Assembly (NCBI GenBank): GCA_014323545.1
Contig: CP058647.1
Location: forward strand, 1,962,001-2,026,000
Origin: Hyphobacterium sp. CCMP332
Lineage (GTDB): Bacteria; Bacteroidota; Bacteroidia; Cytophagales; CCMP332
Direction: 5' to 3'
Length of the DNA: 64,000 bases
Under the pieces are notes generated by a model. That model made no database searches. It saw nothing but the letters and a program-made list of their open reading frames with translations, and was not told where the DNA came from. This document shows positions 1 to 8,323 of this stretch, one piece after another. The translations under genes and the position numbers were made by a program. The first letter of the stretch is position 1, and each line of letters starts with the position of its first letter.

Positions 1-1304
1 TTTTCTACAAATTGCTTTATTGCTCTTTTGGCATCCATGTCCCATTTTTTCTCAACAACTTTCGGATCGTAATTTACAGGACGTTCGAAACAAGTGCGAC
101 TTTCATCAAATAGGTCAGAGGGGAATACCAATCTTTCCTTTACAAGCTCAATAATATCATTGAGTTTTTCTTCATTGTATTCAAGGCCTTCTTTTTTAAG
201 ATCTTCAATAAGGAATTGCGATAATTCCGAATTTGATTTTTCGCGCAAATAGTGCTGATTGAACCACTTGGCCTTTTCAATGTCAAATTTCGTTCCCGCT
301 TTTCCAATTCTGGAAATACTGAATTTTTCAATAAGATCATCCATACTGAAAAATTCTTCATTATTTCCCGGACTCCAACCAAGCATTGCGAGAAAGTTAT
401 TCATCGTTTCAGGAAGAAATCCCCTTTCTCTAAAGCCTGTACTTTTTTCTCCCGTTTCCGGGTCGGTCCAATTCAAAGGAAATACTGGAAAACCCAGCTT
501 GTCTCCATCTCTTTTACTCAATTTTCCATTTCCATCAGGTTTTAGGATTAGTGGCAAATGAGCGAATTCAGGCATTTCACTTTCCCAACCGAGATACTTG
601 TATAAAAGGACATGCAAAGGTGCAGAAGGCAGCCATTCTTCACCTCTTATCACATGAGTGATCTTCATAAAGTGGTCATCTACTACATTGGCCAAATGGT
701 AGGTGGGCATTCCATCGGACTTTAAAATAACCTTGTCGTCGATGGTTTCTGACTCTACCATTACCCATCCACGAACAAGATCATTCAGTCTTACCTCCTC
801 TTTTCTGGGAACTTTTATACGCACAACATAGGGCTCACCTGAGTTTAAACGCTTTTTTACTTCGTCTTCGGGCAGTGTGAGAGAGTTTTTCATGCTTTCT
901 CGTGTCACAGAATTGTACTGCGGATTAGGAACCCTTGCCGCTTTAAGCCTTTCACGCATGACATCCAGCTCTTGAGGTGTGTCAAAAGCATAATATGCAT
1001 TTCCGTTTTCGATTAGTCGATCGGCATATTGCTTGTACATATTTTTTCTTTCAGATTGTCTGTAGGGCTCATATTTTCCAGGATTAAGTGGGCTCTCATC
1101 CGGAGAAATGCCCAGCCACTCCAAAGATTCCATTATGTATGCTTCAGCACCCGGAACAAAACGCGTTTGATCAGTGTCTTCAATTCTTAGTACAAAAGTC
1201 CCACCTTGATTTTTTGCAAAAAGAAAATTAAATAATGCTGTTCTTACTCCTCCTATATGCAACGGCCCGGTAGGACTCGGCGCAAATCTTACTCTTACCG
1301 ACAT
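1..1304 (-). CDS. gltX: glutamyl-tRNA synthetase, 3' part cut by window edge
   Basis: Charges tRNA-Glu with glutamate in the cytoplasm. The first 434 residues are in the window; the C-terminal anticodon-binding end lies beyond position 1. Class I signatures are present: a HIGH-type motif (PLHIGG, H16) and KLSKR at residues 261-265. The opening SVRVRFAPSPTGPLHIGG is typical of the family. The ATG at 1304 is chosen because the conserved N-terminus begins there. A phylum-type -7 box (TACTTTTG, 1328 to 1321) lies just upstream on the minus strand. The gene could charge tRNA-Gln as well if the organism lacks glnS; this cannot be told here. Confidence 0.97.
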   Translation of the reverse strand, partial: MSVRVRFAPSPTGPLHIGGVRTALFNFLFAKNQGGTFVLRIEDTDQTRFVPGAEAYIMESLEWLGISPDESPLNPGKYEPYRQSERKNMYKQYADRLIENGNAYYAFDTPQELDVMRERLKAARVPNPQYNSVTRESMKNSLTLPEDEVKKRLNSGEPYVVRIKVPRKEEVRLNDLVRGWVMVESETIDDKVILKSDGMPTYHLANVVDDHFMKITHVIRGEEWLPSAPLHVLLYKYLGWESEMPEFAHLPLILKPDGNGKLSKRDGDKLGFPVFPLNWTDPETGEKSTGFRERGFLPETMNNFLAMLGWSPGNNEEFFSMDDLIEKFSISRIGKAGTKFDIEKAKWFNQHYLREKSNSELSQFLIEDLKKEGLEYNEEKLNDIIELVKERLVFPSDLFDESRTCFERPVNYDPKVVEKKWDMDAKRAIKQFVE

Positions 1305-1320
1305 AGTCAAAAATTTTGTG

Positions 1321-1328
1321 CAAAAGTA
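1321..1328 (-). promoter_or_regulatory. putative -7 box upstream of gltX
   Basis: On the minus strand this reads TACTTTTG, which fits the Bacteroidota -7 consensus TAnnTTTG and lies 16 bases before the gltX ATG. No TTG was found at the expected 17-23 base distance for a -33 element, so support is partial. Confidence 0.3.
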
Positions 1329-1364
1329 TAAAAGAAGGGGCGTTTATCTTAGAAAATGCAAGGT

Positions 1365-1832
1365 TCAATTGAATATCTGTAAAAGCAGTTCGCGACTTTT
1401 TTTTGAATGAAGATTAAAATTACCTAGGACTATAGAATAATTGATGAGTAATATAACAATAGCCGCTAATGAATATTCTATTTTGAATGATATTAATAGA
1501 AAGAAAACAGCAGCCAGAATGCAAATTGATGTCCATAAACTCAGGTACAATTTGGAACCTCTAAACAGGTCATACTCCAATTTAAGGAGTGATTCATCTT
1601 CGCCTTCAACAAATTCTCCGCGAATCATCGGAATAAAATATTGAGGATAAGATGTGTTTTGGGAAATGATGAAAGAATTTTCTTTTAACAAGCCGTTGAA
1701 AAAAATATTCTCAGTGTCTTTTGAGTTTTTCCGACTTGGAGATGCGACTTTCTTCTTGAGTTTATCAAGTAAAATGTGTTGAGGTGTAGTAAACAAATGT
1801 GTCTCCCGGATGTAAAGTCCTGGAAAATACAT
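1365..1832 (-). CDS. small membrane protein of unknown function
   Basis: A 155-residue protein not recognised as a known family. The first 95 residues are polar and Lys-rich, followed by two adjacent hydrophobic segments at about residues 96-116 and 118-138 and a short basic tail. This suggests a two-pass inner-membrane protein with a cytoplasmic N-terminal region. Its ATG overlaps the ridA stop codon (TAATG on the minus strand), so the two genes are likely translationally coupled. No catalytic motif is visible. Confidence 0.7.
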   Translation of the reverse strand: MYFPGLYIRETHLFTTPQHILLDKLKKKVASPSRKNSKDTENIFFNGLLKENSFIISQNTSYPQYFIPMIRGEFVEGEDESLLKLEYDLFRGSKLYLSLWTSICILAAVFFLLISFKIEYSLAAIVILLINYSIVLGNFNLHSKKSRELLLQIFN

Positions 1833-2212
1833 TATTTAACTGCAATGCAGGAAATTTCCACATTTACATCTTTCGGTAAACGAGATACTTCAACTGTTTC
1901 TCTTGCGGGGGGGTCCTCTTTAAAGAAATTGCCATAGACCTGATTTACTTTGATAAAATCATCCAAATTCTTTAAGAAAATACTGCATTTAACTACGTGT
2001 GAGTAATCCATACCGGCCTCATTTAATATGGCACCAATGTTTTCCATAACCCGCTGGGTCTCAAGCTCAATGTATTCAACTTCCATTTTACCGGTATCGG
2101 CATTCATGGCAATCTGTCCGGATACATAAAGCGTATTACCTGCATAAACCGATTGGGAATAAGGCCCGATTGGTTCGGGTGCATCGCTTGAATTGATAAT
2201 TTTTTTGCTCAT
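1832..2212 (-). CDS. ridA: RidA family reactive enamine/imine deaminase
   Basis: A 126-residue protein of the YjgF/YER057c/UK114 family. These enzymes hydrolyse reactive enamine and imine intermediates such as 2-aminoacrylate. The full family length is present, including IGPYSQ near residues 15-20, the conserved active-site Arg (R104, in ARETVEV) and a Glu at residue 119 near the C-terminus. It is the first gene of a two-gene unit with the downstream membrane protein and is transcribed divergently from the gene at 2243, with only 30 bases between the starts. Confidence 0.93.
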   Translation of the reverse strand: MSKKIINSSDAPEPIGPYSQSVYAGNTLYVSGQIAMNADTGKMEVEYIELETQRVMENIGAILNEAGMDYSHVVKCSIFLKNLDDFIKVNQVYGNFFKEDPPARETVEVSRLPKDVNVEISCIAVK

Positions 2213-2242
2213 TTTTGAAATTCTGAATTAAGAATTAAAGAT

Positions 2243-2905
2243 ATGAATGTTTTTGCGATAGGTGGAGAAAAACGCACAAAGGAATTAAAGGCACTATATA
2301 ATCAAATTCAAACAGCCGAAGATTTTGCCGGAATTTCAGATAAAATTAAAACCGGTGATGCGGTGATTCATTTTTGGGAGAGCGAAAGCCTTGACGATTT
2401 ACAATGGTTATTAGCCAACCGGGAAATTCACGTTTTAATAAATACCCTTAACACAAGCCTATCTGAATTAAGAGTATTCATTGGCAAGGTCAATTCCAAT
2501 ATAATGGGATTTGCAGGCATTCCCGGATTTATAAATAGAAACAAATGGGAAATCACAGCTTTGGATGATCATTCGATTATAAATTCAGAAGAATTATTCA
2601 AGCTTTTAAAAGTAAAACCAATTCGGGTTGAGGATCGAGTGGGGATGGTTACACCGCGTGTTGTAACCATGATAATAAATGAAGCTTATTTTACCGTTAT
2701 GGAAGGAACGGCAGAAAAAGAAGACATTGATATTGCAATGAAATTGGGTACGAATTATCCGGAAGGTCCATTTGCCTGGTTAGAGAAAATTGGAATAGAG
2801 CATGTTTATGAATTACTCGATGCTCTCTACGAAGATACTAAAGAAGAACGGTACAAAATATGTCCCTTGTTAAAGCAGGAGTATCTTAAAGCAATGAATA
2901 ATTAA
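2243..2905 (+). CDS. 3-hydroxyacyl-CoA dehydrogenase C-terminal domain protein
   Basis: A 220-residue protein. Residues of about 125-215 match the C-terminal helical domain of 3-hydroxyacyl-CoA dehydrogenases (NYPEGPFAWLEKIG, VVTMIINEAY). The first ~120 residues are shorter than the usual NAD-binding domain and lack a GxGxxG nucleotide motif; only a weak IGG near the start remains. It is therefore probably not an autonomous dehydrogenase. It might be a binding or regulatory relative, or act with another subunit. A bona fide dehydrogenase of this family is encoded at 22884-23738. Confidence 0.75.
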   Translation: MNVFAIGGEKRTKELKALYNQIQTAEDFAGISDKIKTGDAVIHFWESESLDDLQWLLANREIHVLINTLNTSLSELRVFIGKVNSNIMGFAGIPGFINRNKWEITALDDHSIINSEELFKLLKVKPIRVEDRVGMVTPRVVTMIINEAYFTVMEGTAEKEDIDIAMKLGTNYPEGPFAWLEKIGIEHVYELLDALYEDTKEERYKICPLLKQEYLKAMNN

Positions 2906-2962
2906 CATTTTTGTTGGGCAGTTAAGCTAATGTCCGCGTAAAGTACAATTGCGATAAAAATA

Positions 2963-4798
2963 TTATTCTACCGTCACAGATTTAGCCAAATTTCTTGGTT
3001 GATCAACATTAGTTCCTCTTAATACGGCAATATGATACGATAAAAGTTGCAATGGAACAACAGAGACCATTGGCGACAATGCTTCATGACAATGGGGAAT
3101 TTCAATGGTATAATCTGCTATTTTCGGAATTATATCGTCTCCCTCTGTGACTATTGCTATTATTCTACCTTTTCTGGCCTTTACTTCCTGGATATTGGAA
3201 ATTATTTTTTCATAGGAACTGTCCTTTGTTGCTATCACAACCACTGGCATTTCTTCATCAATTAAAGCAATTGGACCATGCTTCATTTCTGCTGCCGGAT
3301 AGCCCTCTGCATGTATATAGGATATTTCTTTTAGTTTTAATGCACCTTCCAGTGCAACAGGAAAATTATATCCTCTACCCAGATATAGGAAATTGCTAAC
3401 ATCTTTAAATTCTTTTGCTATTTTCTTAATAAGCTCATCTTGTTTGAGCACTTTTTCAACCTTGTCGGGGATTGAATTCAAGTCCACAAGAATTTCCTGA
3501 TAAGTTCTTCTTCTCAAAGTACCCCGAGCATCTGCGAGAATTAAAGCCATCATCGAAAGCACGGTAAGTTGTGCGGTGAAAGCTTTGGTACTTGCAACTC
3601 CAATTTCGGGACCTGCATGGGTATAAGCCCCTTCATGAGAAAATCTTGCAATCGAAGATCCAACTACATTGCAAACACCAAATATTATTGCCCCTTTGGA
3701 TTTAGCAAGTTCCATAGCCGCCAAAGTATCTGCAGTTTCGCCGGATTGTGAAATAGCAATTACCACATCCCCTTCTTTTAAAACAGGATTTCTATAGCGG
3801 AATTCAGAAGCGTATTCAACCTCTACCGGTATCCTTGCAAATTCTTCAATCAAATACTCTGCAACCAGTCCCGAATGCCAGGAAGTACCACAGGCCACAA
3901 TGATGATTCTGTCTGCCTTTACGAATTTATTGTAGTACTCGCGAATCCCACCTAGAGCAACTTTACCATTATCAAGCTGTACTCTTCCTCGCATAGAATC
4001 GCGAATTGATTTAGGTTGCTCAAAAATCTCTTTTAACATGAAATGGTCAAAACCACTTTTTTCAATGGATTCCAACTCCATTTCCAGTTTATGTATTAAG
4101 GGGCTTTTAACAACATCTTCTGTGTTTTTAATTGATAGATTTCCGTCTCTGATAACTGCGATTTCAAAATCATCCAAATAAACAACTTCATTAGTATATT
4201 CTATGATTGGGGTTGCATCCGAAGCAATCAGGAACTCATCTTTCCCAACGCCAATTACTAAGGGACTTCCTTTTCGTGCGGCAATTAATTGATTGGGATT
4301 GTCCAGAGAAATAATGACAATTGCATAGGCGCCAATTACCTCGTTGAGTGCCAAACGCACTGCTTCCTCCAGAAGACAATCGTGAGAGTTTTTGATGTAT
4401 TCAATGAAATGAATTAAAACCTCTGAATCAGTTTCACTGGTAAACTTATGTCCTTTGCTTTCCAGTTCTTTCTTAATTGAACTGTAATTTTCAATGATTC
4501 CATTGTGAATTATTGCATGATCCGCGGTAGAAGAATAATGCGGATGGGCGTTTATATCATTTGGCTCACCATGAGTAGCCCAACGTGTATGGCCTATTCC
4601 AACTACGCCTTCTGTATCTTGATTTTCAATAAAGGCTTCAAGTTCAGAAACTTTCCCTTTTTTCTTGAAAACTTTAAGATCTCCATTTAAAATTGCAATT
4701 CCAGCGCTGTCATATCCGCGATATTCCAATCGGTGCAATCCTTTTAAAATGATAGGTGCAGCTTGCTTTTGTCCTATATAGCCAACTATTCCACACAT
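2963..4798 (-). CDS. glmS: glutamine--fructose-6-phosphate aminotransferase (isomerizing)
   Basis: Makes glucosamine-6-phosphate from fructose-6-phosphate and glutamine, the first step toward UDP-GlcNAc for peptidoglycan and LPS. It is full length (611 residues). Catalytic Cys2 follows the initiator Met (MCGIVGYIG). The N-terminal glutaminase domain covers about residues 1-215, with two SIS sugar-isomerase domains at about 285-420 and 455-600. The canonical C-terminus PRNLAKSVTVE is intact. It follows the DUF4270 lipoprotein gene by 13 bases, so it probably shares its transcript. No glmS ribozyme can be placed in so short a gap. Confidence 0.98.
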   Translation of the reverse strand: MCGIVGYIGQKQAAPIILKGLHRLEYRGYDSAGIAILNGDLKVFKKKGKVSELEAFIENQDTEGVVGIGHTRWATHGEPNDINAHPHYSSTADHAIIHNGIIENYSSIKKELESKGHKFTSETDSEVLIHFIEYIKNSHDCLLEEAVRLALNEVIGAYAIVIISLDNPNQLIAARKGSPLVIGVGKDEFLIASDATPIIEYTNEVVYLDDFEIAVIRDGNLSIKNTEDVVKSPLIHKLEMELESIEKSGFDHFMLKEIFEQPKSIRDSMRGRVQLDNGKVALGGIREYYNKFVKADRIIIVACGTSWHSGLVAEYLIEEFARIPVEVEYASEFRYRNPVLKEGDVVIAISQSGETADTLAAMELAKSKGAIIFGVCNVVGSSIARFSHEGAYTHAGPEIGVASTKAFTAQLTVLSMMALILADARGTLRRRTYQEILVDLNSIPDKVEKVLKQDELIKKIAKEFKDVSNFLYLGRGYNFPVALEGALKLKEISYIHAEGYPAAEMKHGPIALIDEEMPVVVIATKDSSYEKIISNIQEVKARKGRIIAIVTEGDDIIPKIADYTIEIPHCHEALSPMVSVVPLQLLSYHIAVLRGTNVDQPRNLAKSVTVE

Positions 4799-4811
4799 AA
4801 TTCTCTACAAT

Positions 4812-6089
4812 TTAATTGATAGGTATGTAATACACAATAAGTTTGACGGGGCTTTCTTCATCTTTATAGGCCCCAAATTTCAATTGATTAACAGAAGATC
4901 CATTCAAAGAAGGAATCATAATTAAATCTGTAACACTTTCTCTACTACTAATTAATTCTCCAAAATAGGATGTAACATCCACAGAATAGGTATTATTAAA
5001 CCTGCTTCCCGATCCTACTTCTCCACCGTTATATAATTCAAGGTTATCATTAGAATCCACTTTAAACAAAAACAGTTCAAGCGGGGGGGAATAATAATCA
5101 TCATTATCTAAATCGGCATCTATGGATAATATGGCTTGTTCAACGATTATATTTCGATGTAGGTTTCTTAAATTTTTAAATGTAGGAAAATCAAAACGAC
5201 TGATTATTCCTGTACCTGCGAGTAAAAAAACTTCATCATTAGTAAGATCTGAGCTAATCTTTTGATTGTTTGCTTTTAGATCGGATAAAAGGGGTGGCCG
5301 GTCATGTATAATTTGATTAAACCTTTGATAATTGACCGATATCGGAAATTTATAAAAAGTAGTATCTGCTGTTGAGTCAACACTTGTTCTGTAATAAAGG
5401 AAGATTCCTGAAGTGATGGTAGATGTTGTCGAAGAAGCCGGATCCACCTCAAAACCAATTACAGACCCTTCCGAAGTCTTCGTAATTAATGCCAAACCTT
5501 TAAAATATTCGATAAAGTCGAGCGGATCATCGAAAAACTCCAATTCTCTATCATTAAAAAACTTCTGTCCGAGACCACTTAAATTTATTCTCAAATTTTC
5601 ATCCTGAATATCCTGGGCTGAAAAGACCACTTCTGCTTCTGCTTCCTTATCGTATTCGAGCGATTCAGATGCTAAATAGCTCTTCCTGAGATCAAAACCT
5701 TCTTTTAAGCGGTGAATACCCATTTTAATACTGGCATCAGGATTTCCAAATACATAATTTGGCCTTAATACTAAAACCATCGAATCAAACTGCGGGTTTT
5801 CAATATTTAGAAAATTATTTCCGGTGATTGCGGTTTGGAGAAATGCATTGCAGGTTGTTGTACCAAAATTTTCATTCTCTATTTTCCCAACCAGCAAGGT
5901 ACTTGCCGAAGAAGTAACAATTGAGTCTCTTAAAAAAGTACTCGTTTCTATGTCAAATGTATCGACAAGAATAGCCTGCAGGTTATCGCCGTTGCCAATA
6001 CCGGGTGCAGAGATATTTTCTTTATTTGTGCAAGACCAAAGAAAAAAGGCCGGTACGATAAATCGAACCAGCCAAGATTTTAATAACAT
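4812..6089 (-). CDS. DUF4270 family lipoprotein
   Basis: A 425-residue secreted protein typical of Bacteroidota. The start at 6089 gives a clean lipoprotein signal (VRFIVPAFFLWSC, Cys20); a longer in-frame opening back to 6269 would run into the upstream gene and is rejected. The rest is beta-rich with repeated TSTITSGIFLYYR- and KLIVYYI-like strands, as in DUF4270 proteins. The function of this family is unknown; a surface or outer-membrane location is inferred. It lies 13 bases downstream of the GT5-like gene, in the order GT5-like, DUF4270, glmS. Confidence 0.85.
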   Translation of the reverse strand: MLLKSWLVRFIVPAFFLWSCTNKENISAPGIGNGDNLQAILVDTFDIETSTFLRDSIVTSSASTLLVGKIENENFGTTTCNAFLQTAITGNNFLNIENPQFDSMVLVLRPNYVFGNPDASIKMGIHRLKEGFDLRKSYLASESLEYDKEAEAEVVFSAQDIQDENLRINLSGLGQKFFNDRELEFFDDPLDFIEYFKGLALITKTSEGSVIGFEVDPASSTTSTITSGIFLYYRTSVDSTADTTFYKFPISVNYQRFNQIIHDRPPLLSDLKANNQKISSDLTNDEVFLLAGTGIISRFDFPTFKNLRNLHRNIIVEQAILSIDADLDNDDYYSPPLELFLFKVDSNDNLELYNGGEVGSGSRFNNTYSVDVTSYFGELISSRESVTDLIMIPSLNGSSVNQLKFGAYKDEESPVKLIVYYIPIN

Positions 6090-6102
6090 ATAATTTTTCG
6101 AA

Positions 6103-6915
6103 TTAACCTGCCAAATCGTTGTATAGGTTGTATACATTGTCAACCATTTCATCATCGGAAGCAATGGTTTCAAGTTTTTTATTGCTTTGCAAATCTTCAA
6201 ATATTGTTGCGAGATTATCTTCAACGGCATCTCCTGCGTGGAGTACTTTGTCGGCATATTGGGTTGCAATTTTAATAAATCCTTCGAAATCCGCTGACTT
6301 TAGAGGACTAAGAAGATTCTCATCTATGTCAATCATCCTTGCCTTCTCAAGTAAATCTTGACCAAATTTATGTGTAAATCCGTTATCATAAACGGTATAT
6401 ACACTCTTGGCACTCTTGAAAATAGGATCATTTTTATATGTTGTTTTTAAATAAAGTGGGATTAAACCTGTGATCCAGTCATGACAATGCACTATATCCG
6501 GAGCCCAACCAAGTTTTTTTACGGTTTCTAAAACACCTTTGCAGAAAAATACTGCTCTTTCACCGTTATCCTCGTAAAACTTATTTTGTTTATCGTAGAA
6601 AACGGACTTTCTGTGGAAATAGTCTTCATTGTCGATAAAATATACCTGTAATTTGGCATTAGGGATAGAAGCAACCTTTATTACAAGTGGTTTTTCCTCA
6701 TCACCAACCGGAATATTTATGCCTGAAAGTCTAACAACTTCATGCAATCTGTTCTTTCTTTCGTTTATTAAACCAAAGCGGGGAACAAGTATTCTGATTT
6801 CCATACCCCTTTCCTGCATAGCCTGAGGCAATTTTCTTACGAATTCTGCCACTTTGGTGGTTTGAAGAAATGGATTGATTTCTGATGAAGCGTAAAGAAT
6901 ACGAAGCTTTGACAT
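6103..6915 (-). CDS. GT5 (starch/glycogen synthase) catalytic-domain-like protein, N-terminal half only
   Basis: A 270-residue protein resembling the N-terminal Rossmann half of bacterial glycogen synthase: ILYASSEINPF at the start and DIVHCHDWITGLIP in the middle. Glycogen synthases are about 480 residues, and the C-terminal GT1 half is absent here. The KxGGL nucleotide-sugar motif that normally follows the PF motif is also missing (the protein reads LQTTKVAEF). It is therefore unlikely to be a working glycogen synthase. The ATG at 6915 is preferred over the opening at 6954 because the conserved region starts there and a promoter with a leader fits it. Confidence 0.8.
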   Translation of the reverse strand: MSKLRILYASSEINPFLQTTKVAEFVRKLPQAMQERGMEIRILVPRFGLINERKNRLHEVVRLSGINIPVGDEEKPLVIKVASIPNAKLQVYFIDNEDYFHRKSVFYDKQNKFYEDNGERAVFFCKGVLETVKKLGWAPDIVHCHDWITGLIPLYLKTTYKNDPIFKSAKSVYTVYDNGFTHKFGQDLLEKARMIDIDENLLSPLKSADFEGFIKIATQYADKVLHAGDAVEDNLATIFEDLQSNKKLETIASDDEMVDNVYNLYNDLAG

Positions 6916-6953
6916 ATATAATGGATTTGTTAAAAGATTGGCTAAATAGCTCA

Positions 6954-6984
6954 CAAAAATACCACTAATTTTGAATATTTACAA
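6954..6984 (-). promoter_or_regulatory. promoter of the GT5-like/DUF4270/glmS unit
   Basis: On the minus strand a TTG (6984-6982) is followed after 20 bases by TATTTTTG (6961-6954), matching the Bacteroidota consensus TTG-N17..23-TAnnTTTG. The ATG at 6915 lies 39 bases downstream. It overlaps the divergent panC promoter. Confidence 0.55.
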
Positions 6985-7000
6985 CCATATGCTTTATTTG
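6970..7000 (+). promoter_or_regulatory. promoter of panC
   Basis: TTTG (6970-6973), then 19 bases, then TTTATTTG (6993-7000). The spacing is ideal, and the -7 box has one mismatch to TAnnTTTG. It lies 25 bases before the TTG start of panC and overlaps the divergent promoter of the GT5-like gene. Confidence 0.5.
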
Positions 7001-7024
7001 GCTCCATTCTAATAAAGCCCGGCC

Positions 7025-7873
7025 TTGGATGTAATTAGCCGAATTGACCACCTGAATGAAATTGTTCGGGACAATAAGAATTATTTAAAGACCTCTGGAT
7101 TTGTACCCACGATGGGCGCTTTGCATGAAGGTCATTTTTCTTTGATAGCAAGAAGTATCAGAGAAAATGATATTAGCATCTGCAGCATCTTTGTTAATCC
7201 TCTTCAGTTTAACAACCAGGTTGATCTTAAAAAATACCCCAGGGATCTGGAAAAGGATATTGATCAATTAAAAAGTCTAAATTGTGACTATGTATTTGCC
7301 CCTGACAGTTCAGAGTTTTATAGAGAAAAACCAAAAATAGAATTGGATTTTGGTTTATTGGGAAGTGTATTGGAGGGTCGATTCAGACCTGGTCATTTTA
7401 ACGGTGTTGCTATTGTTGTATCTCGTTTGTTGCATTTGGTTGAACCGGATAAAGCTTATTTCGGGTTAAAAGATTTGCAGCAATATTATATTGTGCGTCA
7501 AATGTGTCTTGATTTGGGTATTAAATCTGAGATTGTTCCTTGCGAAATCATTAGGGAAGATGATGGATTAGCCATGTCATCCAGAAATAGGAGGCTCGCG
7601 GAGGAGGACAGGAAAATTGCACCTTTGATTTACCAGAGCCTCAAAACTATTAGATCTGAAATACAGAAAAGCGCTAGGTTTAGTAATGCGTTAAAAACGC
7701 AAATAAAACTTGAATTACAACGAAATAATATAAAATCGGAGTATCTTGAATTGGTAAGTTTGCCTGATTTTGGTTTAAACCCAATGCTCAAAAAAGGGAA
7801 TACTTATGCCATATGTATAGCTGTAATGCTTTCGGATATACGACTGATAGATAATATTAGGTTCCAATTGTAA
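7025..7873 (+). CDS. panC: pantothenate synthetase
   Basis: Ligates pantoate and beta-alanine with ATP to give pantothenate, the precursor of coenzyme A. At 282 residues it is the usual length. VPTMGALHEGH at residues 27-37 holds the HxGH nucleotide-binding motif; GRFRPGHFNGVAIVV and the AMSSRN loop are also intact. The start must be the TTG at 7025: an in-frame stop (TAA, 7013) lies just upstream, and the next ATG is inside the active-site motif. The beta-alanine supplier panD follows. Confidence 0.96.
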   Translation: MDVISRIDHLNEIVRDNKNYLKTSGFVPTMGALHEGHFSLIARSIRENDISICSIFVNPLQFNNQVDLKKYPRDLEKDIDQLKSLNCDYVFAPDSSEFYREKPKIELDFGLLGSVLEGRFRPGHFNGVAIVVSRLLHLVEPDKAYFGLKDLQQYYIVRQMCLDLGIKSEIVPCEIIREDDGLAMSSRNRRLAEEDRKIAPLIYQSLKTIRSEIQKSARFSNALKTQIKLELQRNNIKSEYLELVSLPDFGLNPMLKKGNTYAICIAVMLSDIRLIDNIRFQL

Positions 7874-7940
7874 ACAATAAAGGAACTAATTAGAAAGCAT
7901 TTGGTTATTTTATAACTTTGCAGCCTCAATTTTGAGCTTC

Positions 7941-8288
7941 ATGAATATAGAAGTCCTTAAGTCAAAAATCCATCGTGTAAAAGTTACACAGGCCGAGCTT
8001 CATTATGTTGGTAGTATTACTATAGATGAAGACCTGATGGATGCCGCCAATATTTTCGAGAATGAGAAAGTTCAGATTGTTAATATTAATAATGGTGAAA
8101 GACTGGAAACTTATGTAATTAAAGGTGAAAGAGGTAGTAAAGATGTATGTCTCAACGGTCCCGCAGCAAGAAAGGTACAGGTTGGAGATATTATCATTAT
8201 TATATCTTATTGTTCCATTGATTTAAATGAAGCCAAGAGCCACAAACCAGTGGTTATTTTTCCCGATTCAAATAATAGTGTTTCTTAA
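7941..8288 (+). CDS. panD: aspartate 1-decarboxylase precursor
   Basis: Pyruvoyl-dependent enzyme that makes beta-alanine from aspartate for pantothenate synthesis. It has 115 residues. The self-cleavage site Gly24-Ser25 (HYVGSITID) is at the family position when the ATG at 7941 is used, which supports that start over an upstream in-frame TTG at 7932. Tyr, Thr and Asn active-site neighbours (SITID, NGPAARK) are conserved. A -7-like TAACTTTG lies at 7913-7920 without a clear -33 partner, so it may be transcribed both from panC and on its own. Confidence 0.95.
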   Translation: MNIEVLKSKIHRVKVTQAELHYVGSITIDEDLMDAANIFENEKVQIVNINNGERLETYVIKGERGSKDVCLNGPAARKVQVGDIIIIISYCSIDLNEAKSHKPVVIFPDSNNSVS

Positions 8289-8323
8289 CTTATAAAAGGC
8301 TGAAAAAGACAATCATATATATC

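Noticed and set aside
252-561. Plus-strand open frames of 97-100 residues
   Set aside because: They lie antisense to gltX, whose conserved reading frame runs through the whole region.
4799-4811. glmS ribozyme
   Set aside because: Only 13 bases separate glmS from the preceding gene, far too short for the ribozyme.
6103-6915. Glycogen synthase glgA
   Set aside because: The protein is about half length and lacks the KxGGL motif and the C-terminal catalytic lobe.
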